The notes: generated from the sequence alone by a model not told the origin. DNA of 34,548 nt from CAYLJV01 sp964554215 (GCA_964554215.1 CAZKND010000005.1:1-34548), one strand, 5' to 3'; positions 8,305 to 17,444 are shown, numbered from the stretch's first letter. Numbers and translations: made by a program.

Positions 8305-10920
8305 ATGAAGATTAACGAAGTCACAGGTATCCCCCATTTCCATTCCGATCTCCAGTGGTGGAAATCCGAAGAAGGTTATTCTGAAGATGTGGAAAAAATT
8401 ATTCTGAAATCTCTAGAATTTTTAGAGAGAGACGAAAATTTTAGATTCACTATTGACCAAGTATCGGCCCTAAAACCTTTCGTAGACTCCCATCCAAAAA
8501 AAGCGGAGGAAATCTCAAAGTACGTAGATGAGGGAAGAATTGAACTGGTAGGGGGGACCTACACGGCCCCTGATGAAAATATGCCTACCGGCGAGGGACT
8601 TATCAGAAATTTTCTCTACGGCAGAAAATACCTTAAGGAAAACTTTGATGTTAGGCCCGAAGTCGCGTGGGAAATAGATGAATTCGGCCATCCTTATCAA
8701 TTGCCTCAAATTTTGAAAAAATCCGGATTCAAATATCTCGGTTTTGCTCGAGGAGTTCAGGAGGATGATGAGTCTCAAGATTTGGACTTCTTTTGGGAAG
8801 CTCCCGACGGTTCAAAGATAATGACCCATTGGCTCGCCGGCAGCTACACTGCTATGCTCGGTTTGCTCCCTCTTTCGAGTCTGGACTCCACTCAGAGAAT
8901 GGTAGATGAACTGAAAAATAGAATTAGGTATAATGAAGAAAAGGCTAGCGTTGACAAGTTGATGGTTCCTTTCGGAACTGATTTTTCTATTCCGATGGAA
9001 GAATGGTTAGATTTTCCAAATGTTTGGAAATCACAGAGGGATGAAGATTTTTCTTTCGGTACCCCTTCTGATTTTTTTGAGAAAATAGAAGAAGAAAATC
9101 TCGAAACAGTAAAAGATAAGGAATACAACCCAGTGTTTACGGGATGTTACGAATCTCGAGAGCAAATCAAGAAAAAATGTAGAGAAACACAAACCGGTAT
9201 CGTCGAAGCAGAGAAATTTTCCTCTATTGCCCAGATCTTAGGCAAGAATTATCCTGAAGAAAAAATAGAATCTGCTTGGAAATATATCTTGAAAAATGAT
9301 TCCCACGACACAATTTGTGGTACAGAAACTGACAAACTATTCAGAGAGGTTTCAATGAAACGTTACGAGTCTGCCAATGAGCTGATTGAAGAGATTAGAG
9401 AGGATTCTATAGAATTCTTGGTTCAAAAAATAGATACCAGCAAAGGGAAAAATCCGCTAGTAGTTTTTAATAGCTTAGACTTTGATAGAAGTGAGATTAT
9501 TTCTATCGATCGACCTGAAGATAATCAAGACTATATCTTAGAGGATTCTGATGGAAATGAAATACCTACTCAAACTAACGAAGATAAGATATTCTTCAAA
9601 GCCCAAGTTCCTTCCCTGGGCTACAAAGTTTACTATCTGAAACCTGGAGAAGAAACAGACCTCACTTCGAAACTAGAAGGTGACAAGAAAGTACTCGAAA
9701 ACAGGTATTATCGAATGGAGATAAGCGAGGAAATGGGAGTTATAACATCTCTTTTCGATAAAAATAGAGAAAAGGAAATTCTATCTGAAGACGACGAATT
9801 TTATGGAAACGAAATAGTTGCCAAAGAAGACGTAGGAAACCTTTGGACCATTCAGGAAATGGGTGTAAAATTCAGAAGCTCAGAACATGAATCGACGGTG
9901 AAACTCGTAGAAGACGGCCCTATGGTCAAAACGGTGGAGATGGAGGGCGAGGGGAATGATATATCCTGGACCCAAAAGATTTCTATGTATTCCAACGAGA
10001 GAAAGATAGATTTCGAAACTTCTATAGATTTTGATGGAAAAGATAGAAGAGTCCAAGTCGTATTTCCGACTGATTTAGATGGAGATAATTTTTACGAAAC
10101 ACCTTTCTATACTGCAAAGAGGAAAGATGGACATTGGCCTGCGCAGAACTGGGTCGATATATCCAATGAGGATTATGGTTTCGCTGTCTTAAACTCAGGG
10201 AACCCAGGATACGAAGTAGAAGATGGATCAATTTCTATGACATTGTTCCGTTCCGTTTCGATACTCCCTGCTCGTCTACCAGGACTTTTAATAGAGAATT
10301 TCAAGGATTTTTCAGAGAGGTTAGTTGAAGGACTCAAGCTCTCTCTAAAAGGAATATACATAGGAGAGTGGGCTCTCTATCCTTATCATGGAATTATGAT
10401 GAGGGAGTTCGCATCAAATGGCGGTCCTGAAAGAGAGGGAGGTTGGACGCTGATAGACCACCTCATTCCATTCCTCAAATTTTGGGAAGAAACCGATTCT
10501 TGGGAGAGAGGAAATCATTCCTTTGAATATTCTATTTATCCACATGAAGGTCGATGGGATAAATCAGAAGTAGTTAAGGAGGGCCATAAAGTAAACAATC
10601 CATTAATATTTAGAGAGGTTGAACCTAGTGAAGGACCTCTTCCTTCCGAACTAAGCTTCCTTAAGACAAGCGAGGATTCAGTATTTCTATCTGCTTTAAA
10701 GAAATCCGAAAACGACGAAGAGCTAGTTGCCAGGTTATACGAATCTAGGGGGAAGGATACAGAGTTCGAACTATCTTTATTCGAAAGCGTGGAAAACGTT
10801 CGGTCTATATCGCTAACAGAAGAGGAGAAATACGAATCTCTCGACCAAGAAGGAGAAAATTTAGATATGGAAATAGGAAAAAATGAGATAAAAACGCTCA
10901 AATTCAAATCTTCCCAGTAG
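8305..10920 (+). CDS. GH38 alpha-mannosidase (871 aa)
   Basis: This is a glycoside hydrolase of family 38, which removes alpha-linked mannose with retention using a zinc ion. The N-terminus has PHFHSDLQWW, giving the zinc pair H13 and D15. WEIDEFGH carries D125, the zinc-binding nucleophile, and SHDTICGT carries the fourth ligand His. The middle and C-terminal beta domains are complete and the length is normal. No signal peptide is present, so the enzyme acts in the cytoplasm on imported or internal mannosides. The start is placed at 8305 because GGAGAGGG lies eight bases before this ATG and the family motif follows at once; an in-frame ATG at 8275 would add ten residues. It diverges from the EamA pair and converges with the REC-PAS gene. 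Many residues are acidic, as in halophiles. Confidence 0.95.
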   Translation: MKINEVTGIPHFHSDLQWWKSEEGYSEDVEKIILKSLEFLERDENFRFTIDQVSALKPFVDSHPKKAEEISKYVDEGRIELVGGTYTAPDENMPTGEGLIRNFLYGRKYLKENFDVRPEVAWEIDEFGHPYQLPQILKKSGFKYLGFARGVQEDDESQDLDFFWEAPDGSKIMTHWLAGSYTAMLGLLPLSSLDSTQRMVDELKNRIRYNEEKASVDKLMVPFGTDFSIPMEEWLDFPNVWKSQRDEDFSFGTPSDFFEKIEEENLETVKDKEYNPVFTGCYESREQIKKKCRETQTGIVEAEKFSSIAQILGKNYPEEKIESAWKYILKNDSHDTICGTETDKLFREVSMKRYESANELIEEIREDSIEFLVQKIDTSKGKNPLVVFNSLDFDRSEIISIDRPEDNQDYILEDSDGNEIPTQTNEDKIFFKAQVPSLGYKVYYLKPGEETDLTSKLEGDKKVLENRYYRMEISEEMGVITSLFDKNREKEILSEDDEFYGNEIVAKEDVGNLWTIQEMGVKFRSSEHESTVKLVEDGPMVKTVEMEGEGNDISWTQKISMYSNERKIDFETSIDFDGKDRRVQVVFPTDLDGDNFYETPFYTAKRKDGHWPAQNWVDISNEDYGFAVLNSGNPGYEVEDGSISMTLFRSVSILPARLPGLLIENFKDFSERLVEGLKLSLKGIYIGEWALYPYHGIMMREFASNGGPEREGGWTLIDHLIPFLKFWEETDSWERGNHSFEYSIYPHEGRWDKSEVVKEGHKVNNPLIFREVEPSEGPLPSELSFLKTSEDSVFLSALKKSENDEELVARLYESRGKDTEFELSLFESVENVRSISLTEEEKYESLDQEGENLDMEIGKNEIKTLKFKSSQ

Positions 10921-10983
10921 GAATAAAAATATTTAATCAAAATCCAACATATCTCTCCGAAAAACCTATTCTCTTTCAGTAAA

Positions 10984-12507
10984 CTATTCTTCCACTTCTT
11001 TCCATTCAGTTATATCCTGAACAGCCCCAACTGCTTTTACAGGTTCTCCATCCTCATCGTATTTTATATCGGCTTTTTCCCTCACCCATTTGACTTCACC
11101 GTCGACAATCACTCTGTGCTCAATATCATATTCTCCCGTATCCAACGCTTCATTCCACTTCTTATCTACAAACTCCTTATCTTCAGGATGAATAAGATCT
11201 AGAAACTTTTCATAAGTCAAGGATTCTTCTTTTGATTTACCAAATATCCGATAGGTCTCATCCGACCAAGATAATTCGTTAGTATCCAAATCTAACATCC
11301 AATTCCCTACCTTAGCTAAACTTTGAGATTTTTCCAATCGTCTCCTACTCTTCTTAAGCTCTTCCTCGTACTCTTTCCTATCAGTTATATCATTGAAAGC
11401 AACGCAAAACCGATCTTTTGTATCCCAAGGGCGAAAGACATTACAACGATAGTACTTGTCCGTGGGTCCATGGTACATTTCAAAAGTTTTAGATTCCCCT
11501 TTAACGGCTACGGATCCATAAGCCTCAATCCACGAGTCTTCAGTCCCGGGGAACACTTCTTGGATATCTTTGCCCTTGACCTCTTCTCGGTCCACCCCAG
11601 TTATCCTCTCGTAAGCCGGATTGATATCCTCAAACCGGTAACTGACGAAGTTCCCCTCGTCATCAAACACCGACTCAAAGATTGCAAAACCATTTACCTG
11701 ATTTTCAAACAGTTTCCGGAATTTTTCCTCGCGCTCTCGGAGTTCTTCTTCCTTCTCTTTTAATTCCGTAATTTCCTTCGAAATAACAGAAACTCTATCA
11801 ATTTCCCCATTTTTCGGATTTTTTTTTTTTTAAAATGTTCTATTGTAATACTCTCCTTTCTCCAAATAATCAACCTCTTGAGTCTGCGATTCACCAGTTT
11901 CAAGAACATTTTCTACCTTTTCTTCAAATTCTTGAGAATCTTCCTCCGGATGAAAATCCTGAACTTTCGACCCTATCAATTCCTCCCTGTCTACATCGTG
12001 TTGGTCCAATTTAGCTCGGTTCGCAAAAGCAAATCTGTAGTTTTCATCCACAATGTAAATAGAATCCTTAGAACCTTTCACTAGAGAATATAGTTCTTCC
12101 TCCACCTTCTCCTTCTCAAACCTTAACCTATGGTGTTTTACCTCTTGCTGAATAGCCTGGGCTAACACTCCATATTGGGTTTTGGGGTTCCTACCCTTTT
12201 GCAAATAACGGTCGGCACCCAAATTGAGCGCTTCGATAGCAACCTCTTCCCGACCCTTACCGGTGAAAACTATAAAAGGAATATCACTATTTCTTTCTTC
12301 TCTCAATTCTTTCAAAAAATCGAGACCGTCCATCTCTGGCATCTGATAGTCCGAAATGACAATGTCATAATCCTCATCATCCAGTTTTTGGAGGCCCTCT
12401 TTCGCACTGGTAGCGGATTCTACTTCTAAAGTATCGTTTTCTTTTTCAAGAAAAATCTTAGCTTGGTTCAGAATATCGATGTCGTCATCGACATGTAAAA
12501 CCTTCAT
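10984..12507 (-). CDS. REC-PAS-PAS-PAS sensor protein without kinase domain, interrupted by an in-frame stop
   Basis: The frame begins with a receiver domain (1-120; D53, T82, K104), then a first PAS (about 135-240). It meets TAA at 11830-11832, immediately beside a run of 13 A on the coding strand (T at 11819-11831). The same frame continues with NPKNGEIDRVSVISKEITEL, the normal end of this PAS, then a second PAS and a PAS_3-type third PAS ending in DITEWKEVEE and TAG. In the paralogue at 1952-3730 this place reads RTFSPVGKSEDGG, so the stop and poly-A replace the conserved SPV segment. The stop is either an assembly error or a true nonsense mutation. There is no HisKA/HATPase part: the final stop lies in clean sequence. 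The histidine kinase at 12628-13677 lies directly upstream and could phosphorylate D53. Confidence 0.8.
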
Positions 12508-12554
12508 GTTATTATCTAACCTAAATTAGGAGTAAAAAACCTTATCATTCTTTA

Positions 12555-12580
12555 CTTTAATATATTCAAATCATTTGAAT
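12555..12580 (-). promoter_or_regulatory. Promoter and 17-bp dyad in front of the REC-PAS gene
   Basis: ATTCAAAT (12564-12571), a central C and ATTTGAAT (12573-12580) form a perfect 17-base dyad. On the minus strand it sits just upstream of and overlapping AATATATTAAAG, a TATA box about 50 bases before the start at 12507. This is the position of an activator or repressor site. The gene therefore probably has its own promoter in addition to read-through from the kinase. Confidence 0.5.
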
Positions 12581-12627
12581 CAAAAATATTCTCTATACAA
12601 AAAGAAACATCAATAAATCTAAAAAAA

Positions 12628-13677
12628 TTAAGCTTTCTCGAATTTAATCACGAATTTAGCACCGCCAAGATCAGAATCCTCCAACTCTATACTGCCTCCG
12701 TAAGTGTTTACTAGAGTTTTTACCAAAAACATTCCTAGTCCTGTACCCCCATCCTCATCAGTCGTATAACCCCGGTCCCAAATTTTTTCTTTTTCCTCAT
12801 CGGGAATGCCTTTTCCATCATCCTCAATGATACACTGCACCTTTTCACCCTCACTACCACCCTTAATATGGATTTCACTACCATCCGAATGTTGAACAGA
12901 ATTTTCTAAAATATTCGAGAAAACCCGATTCAAAAGTGAACCTCCTTTCACTTTACAATGCTCTTTTTCACATTCTACGAAAATTTCAATATTTTCATCC
13001 TCAGCTAAATCCTTAACTTCTTCCACCGCTTTTTCCAAAGGCAAAATAACGTCAATTTCTCCAATGTCCTCTTTATCCTGAGCTTTTCTTAAAGTCCTAA
13101 CCTTCTCAATAATGTCCATTCCGCTCTCTACACCATTTAAAGAGAGAGAAAGGTACTCTTCAACTTCCTCGGGAAGATCATAATCCTCAAGTAGATCTAT
13201 ATAACCCCTTATCACCTGAAGCTTGTTTCCTAAATCATGTCTCAACAAAGAATGAAGAAAATCTACCCTTTCTTCAACTTGCTTCCTCTCATCTATATCA
13301 ATAACAATTCCGGATACTTTCTTATAATCCTCGCCTTCTTCAGTGATTCTTCCTACATCCCTAAAGCAAATATAATCTCCATCTTTCTTCTTTATCCTGT
13401 ACTCCACCTCATATCTTTCCGCCCTGCCTTCTAGATGGTCCCTCATAGCTTTCATAGCGCGGTCCTTATCTTCAGGATGAATAAGATCCGTAAAATCTGA
13501 ATAATGATTGAATTCGTCTGGAGAATAACCTAACATCTCCGCTTTCCTATCATTAAATTTAACTTCTCCCGAAGGCAGCTCCATCTCCCACCAAGCGAGA
13601 TTACCCGCCGCCATAGCTGTCTCTAATCTCTCTTTATAGATATTCAATTCTTCTTTCAGTTCTTTATTTTCATCCAT
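12628..13677 (-). CDS. Histidine kinase, PAS-HisKA-HATPase (349 aa)
   Basis: One PAS_3-type domain (about 15-132) is followed by an H-box LLRHDLGNK with H147, the N-box NILENSVQHS with N259, DDGKGI at 286-291 and GTGLGMF at 311-317. All kinase motifs are intact. There is no membrane segment, so it senses a cytoplasmic signal. It is the first gene of a pair with the REC-PAS-PAS-PAS protein (121-base gap), which carries the receiver. Together they resemble a split version of the hybrid kinase at 1952-3730. A TATA box at 13731-13740 and two G-runs lie upstream. Confidence 0.95.
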   Translation of the reverse strand: MDENKELKEELNIYKERLETAMAAGNLAWWEMELPSGEVKFNDRKAEMLGYSPDEFNHYSDFTDLIHPEDKDRAMKAMRDHLEGRAERYEVEYRIKKKDGDYICFRDVGRITEEGEDYKKVSGIVIDIDERKQVEERVDFLHSLLRHDLGNKLQVIRGYIDLLEDYDLPEEVEEYLSLSLNGVESGMDIIEKVRTLRKAQDKEDIGEIDVILPLEKAVEEVKDLAEDENIEIFVECEKEHCKVKGGSLLNRVFSNILENSVQHSDGSEIHIKGGSEGEKVQCIIEDDGKGIPDEEKEKIWDRGYTTDEDGGTGLGMFLVKTLVNTYGGSIELEDSDLGGAKFVIKFEKA

Positions 13678-13730
13678 TCTCTCAAAACCCCCAATTACTC
13701 AATTCTGTCCCCCAATCAAAAAATAAAAAA

Positions 13731-13740
13731 TTTTTATACC
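13731..13740 (-). promoter_or_regulatory. TATA box of the histidine kinase gene
   Basis: On the minus strand this reads GGTATAAAAA, about 55 bases before the ATG at 13677. ATTGGGGGACA follows about 25 bases downstream, near the expected transcription start, and a second G-run (13688-13692) precedes the ATG. Confidence 0.5.
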
Positions 13741-13861
13741 CTTCAAAAGTTTATAATGCCCTATACTTGTTTAATATTTCCCTAATTTCCAAATTTAAAA
13801 TCGATTAATTAACAAAACTTCAATAAAATCTCGTAAAATACATCGTATTTGAAAACAGTAA

Positions 13862-13883
13862 TTTTGTTATGGGTGTAACAAAA
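13862..13883. promoter_or_regulatory. Inverted repeat TTTTGTTA-N6-TAACAAAA, possible operator of the ECF operon
   Basis: Eight-base perfect arms flank TGGGTG. The site lies about 40 bases upstream of the ECF TATA box. Its right half, GGTGTAACAAAAAAT (13872-13886), recurs exactly on the other strand at 29664-29678, upstream of the Lon-like protease. This would suit a dimeric regulator shared by both loci, but a match of this length can arise by chance in AT-rich DNA. Confidence 0.4.
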
Positions 13884-13921
13884 AATCAGATCATTCTCTG
13901 GTTATATCAAAACCAGAAAAA

Positions 13922-13932
13922 TACTTAAATAA
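13922..13932 (+). promoter_or_regulatory. TATA box of the ECF operon
   Basis: TACTTAAATAA lies about 55 bases before the ATG at 13980. AAAGGAG (about 13960-13966) supplies a ribosome binding site for the S component. Confidence 0.5.
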
Positions 13933-13979
13933 AAACCTTGAATTATCAACGAAAACTGTAAAAGGAGAAGATTATCCTC

Positions 13980-14486
13980 ATGGAAATCAAAAAAGAATCC
14001 ATTGGCCCTGAAGAAATCGGTTTAATCGCGGCTTTTTCAGCCGCAGTAGCAGTGGGAACTATTTTCGTCAACATACCTATAGGACTCGGATATTTAAATT
14101 TCGGGGAAATAATAATCTACACTGCAGCTTTCCTCTTCGGAGGAATAGTTGGTGGACTTTCAGGAGGAATAGGAGCCGCTGCCGCCGATATAATACTCGG
14201 ATGGGCATATTACGCACCTATAACGTTGATAGTTAAGGGTCTCGAGGGATTCGTAGTAGGAAAGGTCTCCGGGGACTCTTTGAAAAGCAAAGGAATTGCG
14301 CTGGCTCTGGGCGCCCCAATAATGATTATAGGGTACACTCTTGCAAGAGCTTATCTAGAAGGGATTCCAGCCGCTATATTTCAGGAGTTACCCATCGATA
14401 TAGCCCAAGCGGCAGTGGGGGCAGCGATTGCAATCCCAATATCTAAAGCGGTGCAATCCAAAATCCCTGAATTGAGGCAAGGATGA
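13980..14486 (+). CDS. ECF transporter substrate-binding S component (168 aa)
   Basis: This is an integral membrane S component of about five to six helices. It has LNFGEIIIYTAAFLFGG, the glycine-rich helix GGLSGGIGAAAADIILG and YAPITLIVKGLEG, which are hallmarks of the PF07155-type S family (riboflavin-like fold, varied substrates). The S component binds the vitamin or cofactor precursor, and the following ATPases and T subunit drive import. Its stop overlaps the next start by four bases (ATGA at 14483), so translation is coupled. The substrate cannot be read from the sequence. No riboswitch was recognised upstream. Confidence 0.9.
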   Translation: MEIKKESIGPEEIGLIAAFSAAVAVGTIFVNIPIGLGYLNFGEIIIYTAAFLFGGIVGGLSGGIGAAAADIILGWAYYAPITLIVKGLEGFVVGKVSGDSLKSKGIALALGAPIMIIGYTLARAYLEGIPAAIFQELPIDIAQAAVGAAIAIPISKAVQSKIPELRQG

Positions 14487-15208
14487 CAATAGACGTGAAA
14501 TCCCTAACGATTCAAAAGAAAGATGGAACCAAATTACTGGAAGATGTCAGCCTCAAGATAAACGATGGTGAAACGGTCATCCTTTGCGGCGAACCTGGCT
14601 CCGGAAAAACTTTACTCAGTAAGGCCATCAAAGATATTCTACCTAAAAATTTGGAAAAAAAAGGTGAAATAAAGACTTCGAACAGTCCTGGTTATCTCTT
14701 CCAAACGCCTAGAAAACAAATACTGAGAAGAAAAGTCATCGATGACCTAGCTTTCGAACTGGAAAACAAGAAAATAGAACCGAAAAAGATCAGGGAAAGA
14801 ATCGAAAAATTCGCCGAAGAGTACGGGATAAAACATCTTCTCCAGAGGAAAACCGAAGAATTATCTTCCGGAGAAGCTGCAATGGTCGCCCTCACACAAG
14901 TTCTAATTTCCAAACCCAACACGATAATTTTAGATGAACCTCTCACCCAGCTGGATTATCAAAACCAAAAGGTGATGATCCAACAGATAAAGAAGCTCCA
15001 GGAAAATGGCAAGACCCTCATAATAACTGAGCACAACATGGAAGATCTATTTTCAATCACAGATCGAATCGTATTGCTGAAAAATGGAAAGGTGGAAAGC
15101 GAGGGAAAACCAAATTCTCTAATCGAAGAATTGTACTCGGAAGGAGTTAGACTTCCAATCGAGCGTGAAATGGAAGCGGAGGGAGTTGATTTTGAAGATT
15201 CAAGCTAA
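14483..15208 (+). CDS. ecfA: ECF transporter ATP-binding subunit A (241 aa)
   Basis: This ABC ATPase has Walker A GEPGSGKT (36-43), the Q-loop Gln at 74 (LFQTP), signature LSSGE (127-131), Walker B IILDEP with D151/E152 and the switch His at 184 (ITEHN). Every catalytic residue is present. It pairs with the second ATPase (15192-15968) and the T subunit to energise import by the S component. The 5' end overlaps the S gene by four bases and the 3' end overlaps the next gene. Confidence 0.95.
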   Translation: MTIDVKSLTIQKKDGTKLLEDVSLKINDGETVILCGEPGSGKTLLSKAIKDILPKNLEKKGEIKTSNSPGYLFQTPRKQILRRKVIDDLAFELENKKIEPKKIRERIEKFAEEYGIKHLLQRKTEELSSGEAAMVALTQVLISKPNTIILDEPLTQLDYQNQKVMIQQIKKLQENGKTLIITEHNMEDLFSITDRIVLLKNGKVESEGKPNSLIEELYSEGVRLPIEREMEAEGVDFEDSS

Positions 15209-15968
15209 AAAAATATTTTTCTCCTATCCGGAGACCGATAGTGAAATCATCTCAAATGTGTCCCTAACGATAGATGGGGAAGGTGCAACAGCTATAGTGG
15301 GTAAAAACGGATCAGGAAAGACGACCCTCCTAAAAATTCTGGCAGGCATATTAAAGCCAGACAAAGGGGAAATAAATTTTGAGGGGGATAAGAAGCTAGT
15401 GGGATTCTCTCCCGAGAATCCTAAAGACGGTTTTTTCAAAGACAAGGTCTTGGAAGAAATAGAGTTCTATCCTAAAAACCTAGGAAAGGATTACACAGAA
15501 AAAGCCAAATATGCGATGCAAAAGATGGGTATAGAGAACCTGAAAGACCGATCTCCGTATACATTGTCCATAGGGGAAATGAAGAAGATTTCCATAACTT
15601 CCATCCTCTCCGGCGAACCTGAAACAATATGTTTGGACGAGCCAATTAGAAGTCTCCACAGAAAGAGTGAACGCGATATAGGGAAAATATTAGAGAGTCT
15701 AAAGAAGAATACTGCGATAATATTCTCCACCCACAATACAGATTTCGCCTACGAATATGCCGACAGAGTCATAGTTCTGAAAAACGGAAAAATCTTGAAG
15801 GATGGAAAACCAAAATCGGTCCTCTCTAATAGGGAAATTTGCAAAAAATCAGGTCTAAGAACTCCCGCATTAATAGAACTATCAGAAAAAAGGGACATCG
15901 AACCGCCTGGAAGCTTTGACGAAGCTGTAAACATTTTCTCTCGAGGTGTCAAAAATGAAGAAGAATGA
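15192..15968 (+). CDS. ecfA: ECF transporter ATP-binding subunit A' (258 aa)
   Basis: This is the second ABC ATPase of the complex: Walker A GKNGSGKT (37-44), signature LSIGE (125-129), Walker B ICLDEP (D149/E150), switch His 181 (STHN). The Q-loop position has Glu (E75 in FSPENP) instead of Gln, which may reduce coupling at this site and make the pair asymmetric. The start is placed at TTG 15192, which follows GGAGGGAG at a normal distance and overlaps the end of the first ATPase by 17 bases. An in-frame ATG at 15165 would add nine basic residues unlike the family N-terminus. Confidence 0.92.
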   Translation: MKIQAKKIFFSYPETDSEIISNVSLTIDGEGATAIVGKNGSGKTTLLKILAGILKPDKGEINFEGDKKLVGFSPENPKDGFFKDKVLEEIEFYPKNLGKDYTEKAKYAMQKMGIENLKDRSPYTLSIGEMKKISITSILSGEPETICLDEPIRSLHRKSERDIGKILESLKKNTAIIFSTHNTDFAYEYADRVIVLKNGKILKDGKPKSVLSNREICKKSGLRTPALIELSEKRDIEPPGSFDEAVNIFSRGVKNEEE

Positions 15969-16623
15969 TCCTAGAATTAAGATATTTTTCTCGATCGCAA
16001 TCATTATTACATCTCTCGTGCTTTCGGAGATATCATTTATTCTTCCCCTACTAGCAATTGTAATCGGTGTCTCCCTAATTGGTAGGAATCTCGCGGATAC
16101 AGTTTCCTATCTCTCTTTTTTCAAATATCTCCTACCTATAATATTCATTATCAACTGGATATTCTATGCTAAAGGAGGGACAATATACTCCCTCAACTTG
16201 AAAATTTTTGAAATTTCTTTAACCTACGGGGGTCTTTTCAAATCTTCCATGATCTGTTTAAGATTGCTAACAATAGCCATAGCTGCAGCTTGGCTGGTGG
16301 TCACTACACCACCTGAAGAGTTCGAATACGGACTGAAAAAACTGGGTTTCCCCTGGAAACTAGCCTTTATCTCTTCGCTGACAATGAAACTGATTCCGGA
16401 GATGAAAAGAAAGTTCAGAGAGATCGATGAAGCCCAGAGAGGAAGAGGGGCCGAAAGTGGAAGGAATCCTATTAAGAAAATAAAAAGAAAAGTACCAATA
16501 CTAGTTCCTTTCTTGGCCTCTATCTCCAGATATGGTTTGGAATTATCTCAAGTTTTAAAAGTCAGAAACTTCAGTTCAGACAGAACATGGTTTAAAGAGC
16601 TAGAGTTTGAACAAACCGATTAA
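15955..16623 (+). CDS. ecfT: ECF transporter transmembrane subunit T (222 aa)
   Basis: Hydrophobic helices fill the first 120 residues. A cytoplasmic helical part then carries DEAQRGRGAE, the Ala-Arg-Gly coupling motif of EcfT that docks on the ATPases, followed by a basic KKIKRK stretch and a second coupling helix. The ATG at 15955 is preceded by GAGGTG and lies inside the end of the previous gene; a GTG at 15946 is the alternative. It completes the transporter encoded from 13980. Confidence 0.92.
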   Translation: MKKNDPRIKIFFSIAIIITSLVLSEISFILPLLAIVIGVSLIGRNLADTVSYLSFFKYLLPIIFIINWIFYAKGGTIYSLNLKIFEISLTYGGLFKSSMICLRLLTIAIAAAWLVVTTPPEEFEYGLKKLGFPWKLAFISSLTMKLIPEMKRKFREIDEAQRGRGAESGRNPIKKIKRKVPILVPFLASISRYGLELSQVLKVRNFSSDRTWFKELEFEQTD

Positions 16624-16628
16624 AAGTC

Positions 16629-17444
16629 ATGTTTAAAAAAAGAGAGTATAAGGGAGAAAAATTGTTGAAGAAGAAAATCTCCACCTTGATGGTTTATGCG
16701 ACCTTTCCTACAACTTTGTTACTAACTTCTTTCCTGCTTCATGAATTCTTTCTGGGAACAGGAATTGCAAGCGTAGCTAAAATTTTAATCGGCATTTGGG
16801 TGCTCGACCACGCGGTAAACACTATTGTCAAATACGTGGTGAGGAGAGACAGACCAGAAGAAATGCAAAATATTCCAGTCGACCTCTTCGATTACAGTTT
16901 CCCTAGTTGGCACTCCGAATCAACATTTGCATTCTTTTTAGGCTTGGCACTTTTCCATCCTGCCTGGTGGACAATTTTATTGATGATCGTGCCAGTTATG
17001 GTTGGCTATAACCGAATTTATATGAAACATCATTATCCTTCAGATGTTATAGGGGGATTTGCCATTGGTGCTGGAATAGCCACAATATGTCGTATCTATC
17101 CAATGATAGCGGAGAAAATTTCACCCTCCATACTATATTGGCTCGGCGGCGGAAATCCTATACTAATCTTCATAACCCTAATGTTCATCCTTTTCGGACC
17201 GTTCTCTGTATTGATATATCTCAAAGACGAAGAAAGTTTAAGTGCCGCCGCCAAAGGAGTCCCAACTCTTTACATGGTTACAGTTGGATTCGTTTTCTCA
17301 GCTGCCTTTCTACTTTTGAATTTGTGGCTCGGGATTCACACTGAGAGTATATACTTAGTTTTTGTAGCTATAGGGGCTGGAGGGCTAAACGGAATAACCT
17401 CATTAAGAGAAATTATAGATTTCATAAAAAAGCAGAACAAATAA
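16629..17444 (+). CDS. PAP2-family membrane phosphatase (271 aa)
   Basis: The three PAP2 motifs are present: K-X6-RP (K68 to P76, KYVVRRDRP), PSWH at 92-95 (usually PSGH) with H95, and R129-X5-H135-X3-D139 (RIYMKHHYPSD). Several membrane helices surround them and about 120 further hydrophobic residues follow, so the protein is longer than the minimal family. Such enzymes remove phosphate from lipid or isoprenoid phosphates. It starts five bases after the EcfT stop and looks like the last gene of that operon. It may process a phosphorylated form of the imported compound, or it may be a lipid phosphatase carried along. Confidence 0.88.
   Translation: MFKKREYKGEKLLKKKISTLMVYATFPTTLLLTSFLLHEFFLGTGIASVAKILIGIWVLDHAVNTIVKYVVRRDRPEEMQNIPVDLFDYSFPSWHSESTFAFFLGLALFHPAWWTILLMIVPVMVGYNRIYMKHHYPSDVIGGFAIGAGIATICRIYPMIAEKISPSILYWLGGGNPILIFITLMFILFGPFSVLIYLKDEESLSAAAKGVPTLYMVTVGFVFSAAFLLLNLWLGIHTESIYLVFVAIGAGGLNGITSLREIIDFIKKQNK

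Larger units (their letters stand above)
13678..13979. other. Divergent promoter region (302 bases)
   Basis: This AT-rich spacer separates the histidine kinase (leftward) from the ECF operon (rightward). It contains the kinase TATA box, an inverted repeat at 13862-13883 and the ECF TATA box, listed separately. No gene or riboswitch-like fold was recognised. Confidence 0.6.

Noticed and set aside
10536..10940. 134-codon ORF on the minus strand
   Set aside because: It is Ser/Phe-rich antisense of the GH38 3' end, as expected from Glu/Lys-rich coding sequence.
11323..11763. 146-codon ORF on the plus strand
   Set aside because: It is antisense to the PAS domains of the REC-PAS gene, which has strong family similarity on the other strand.
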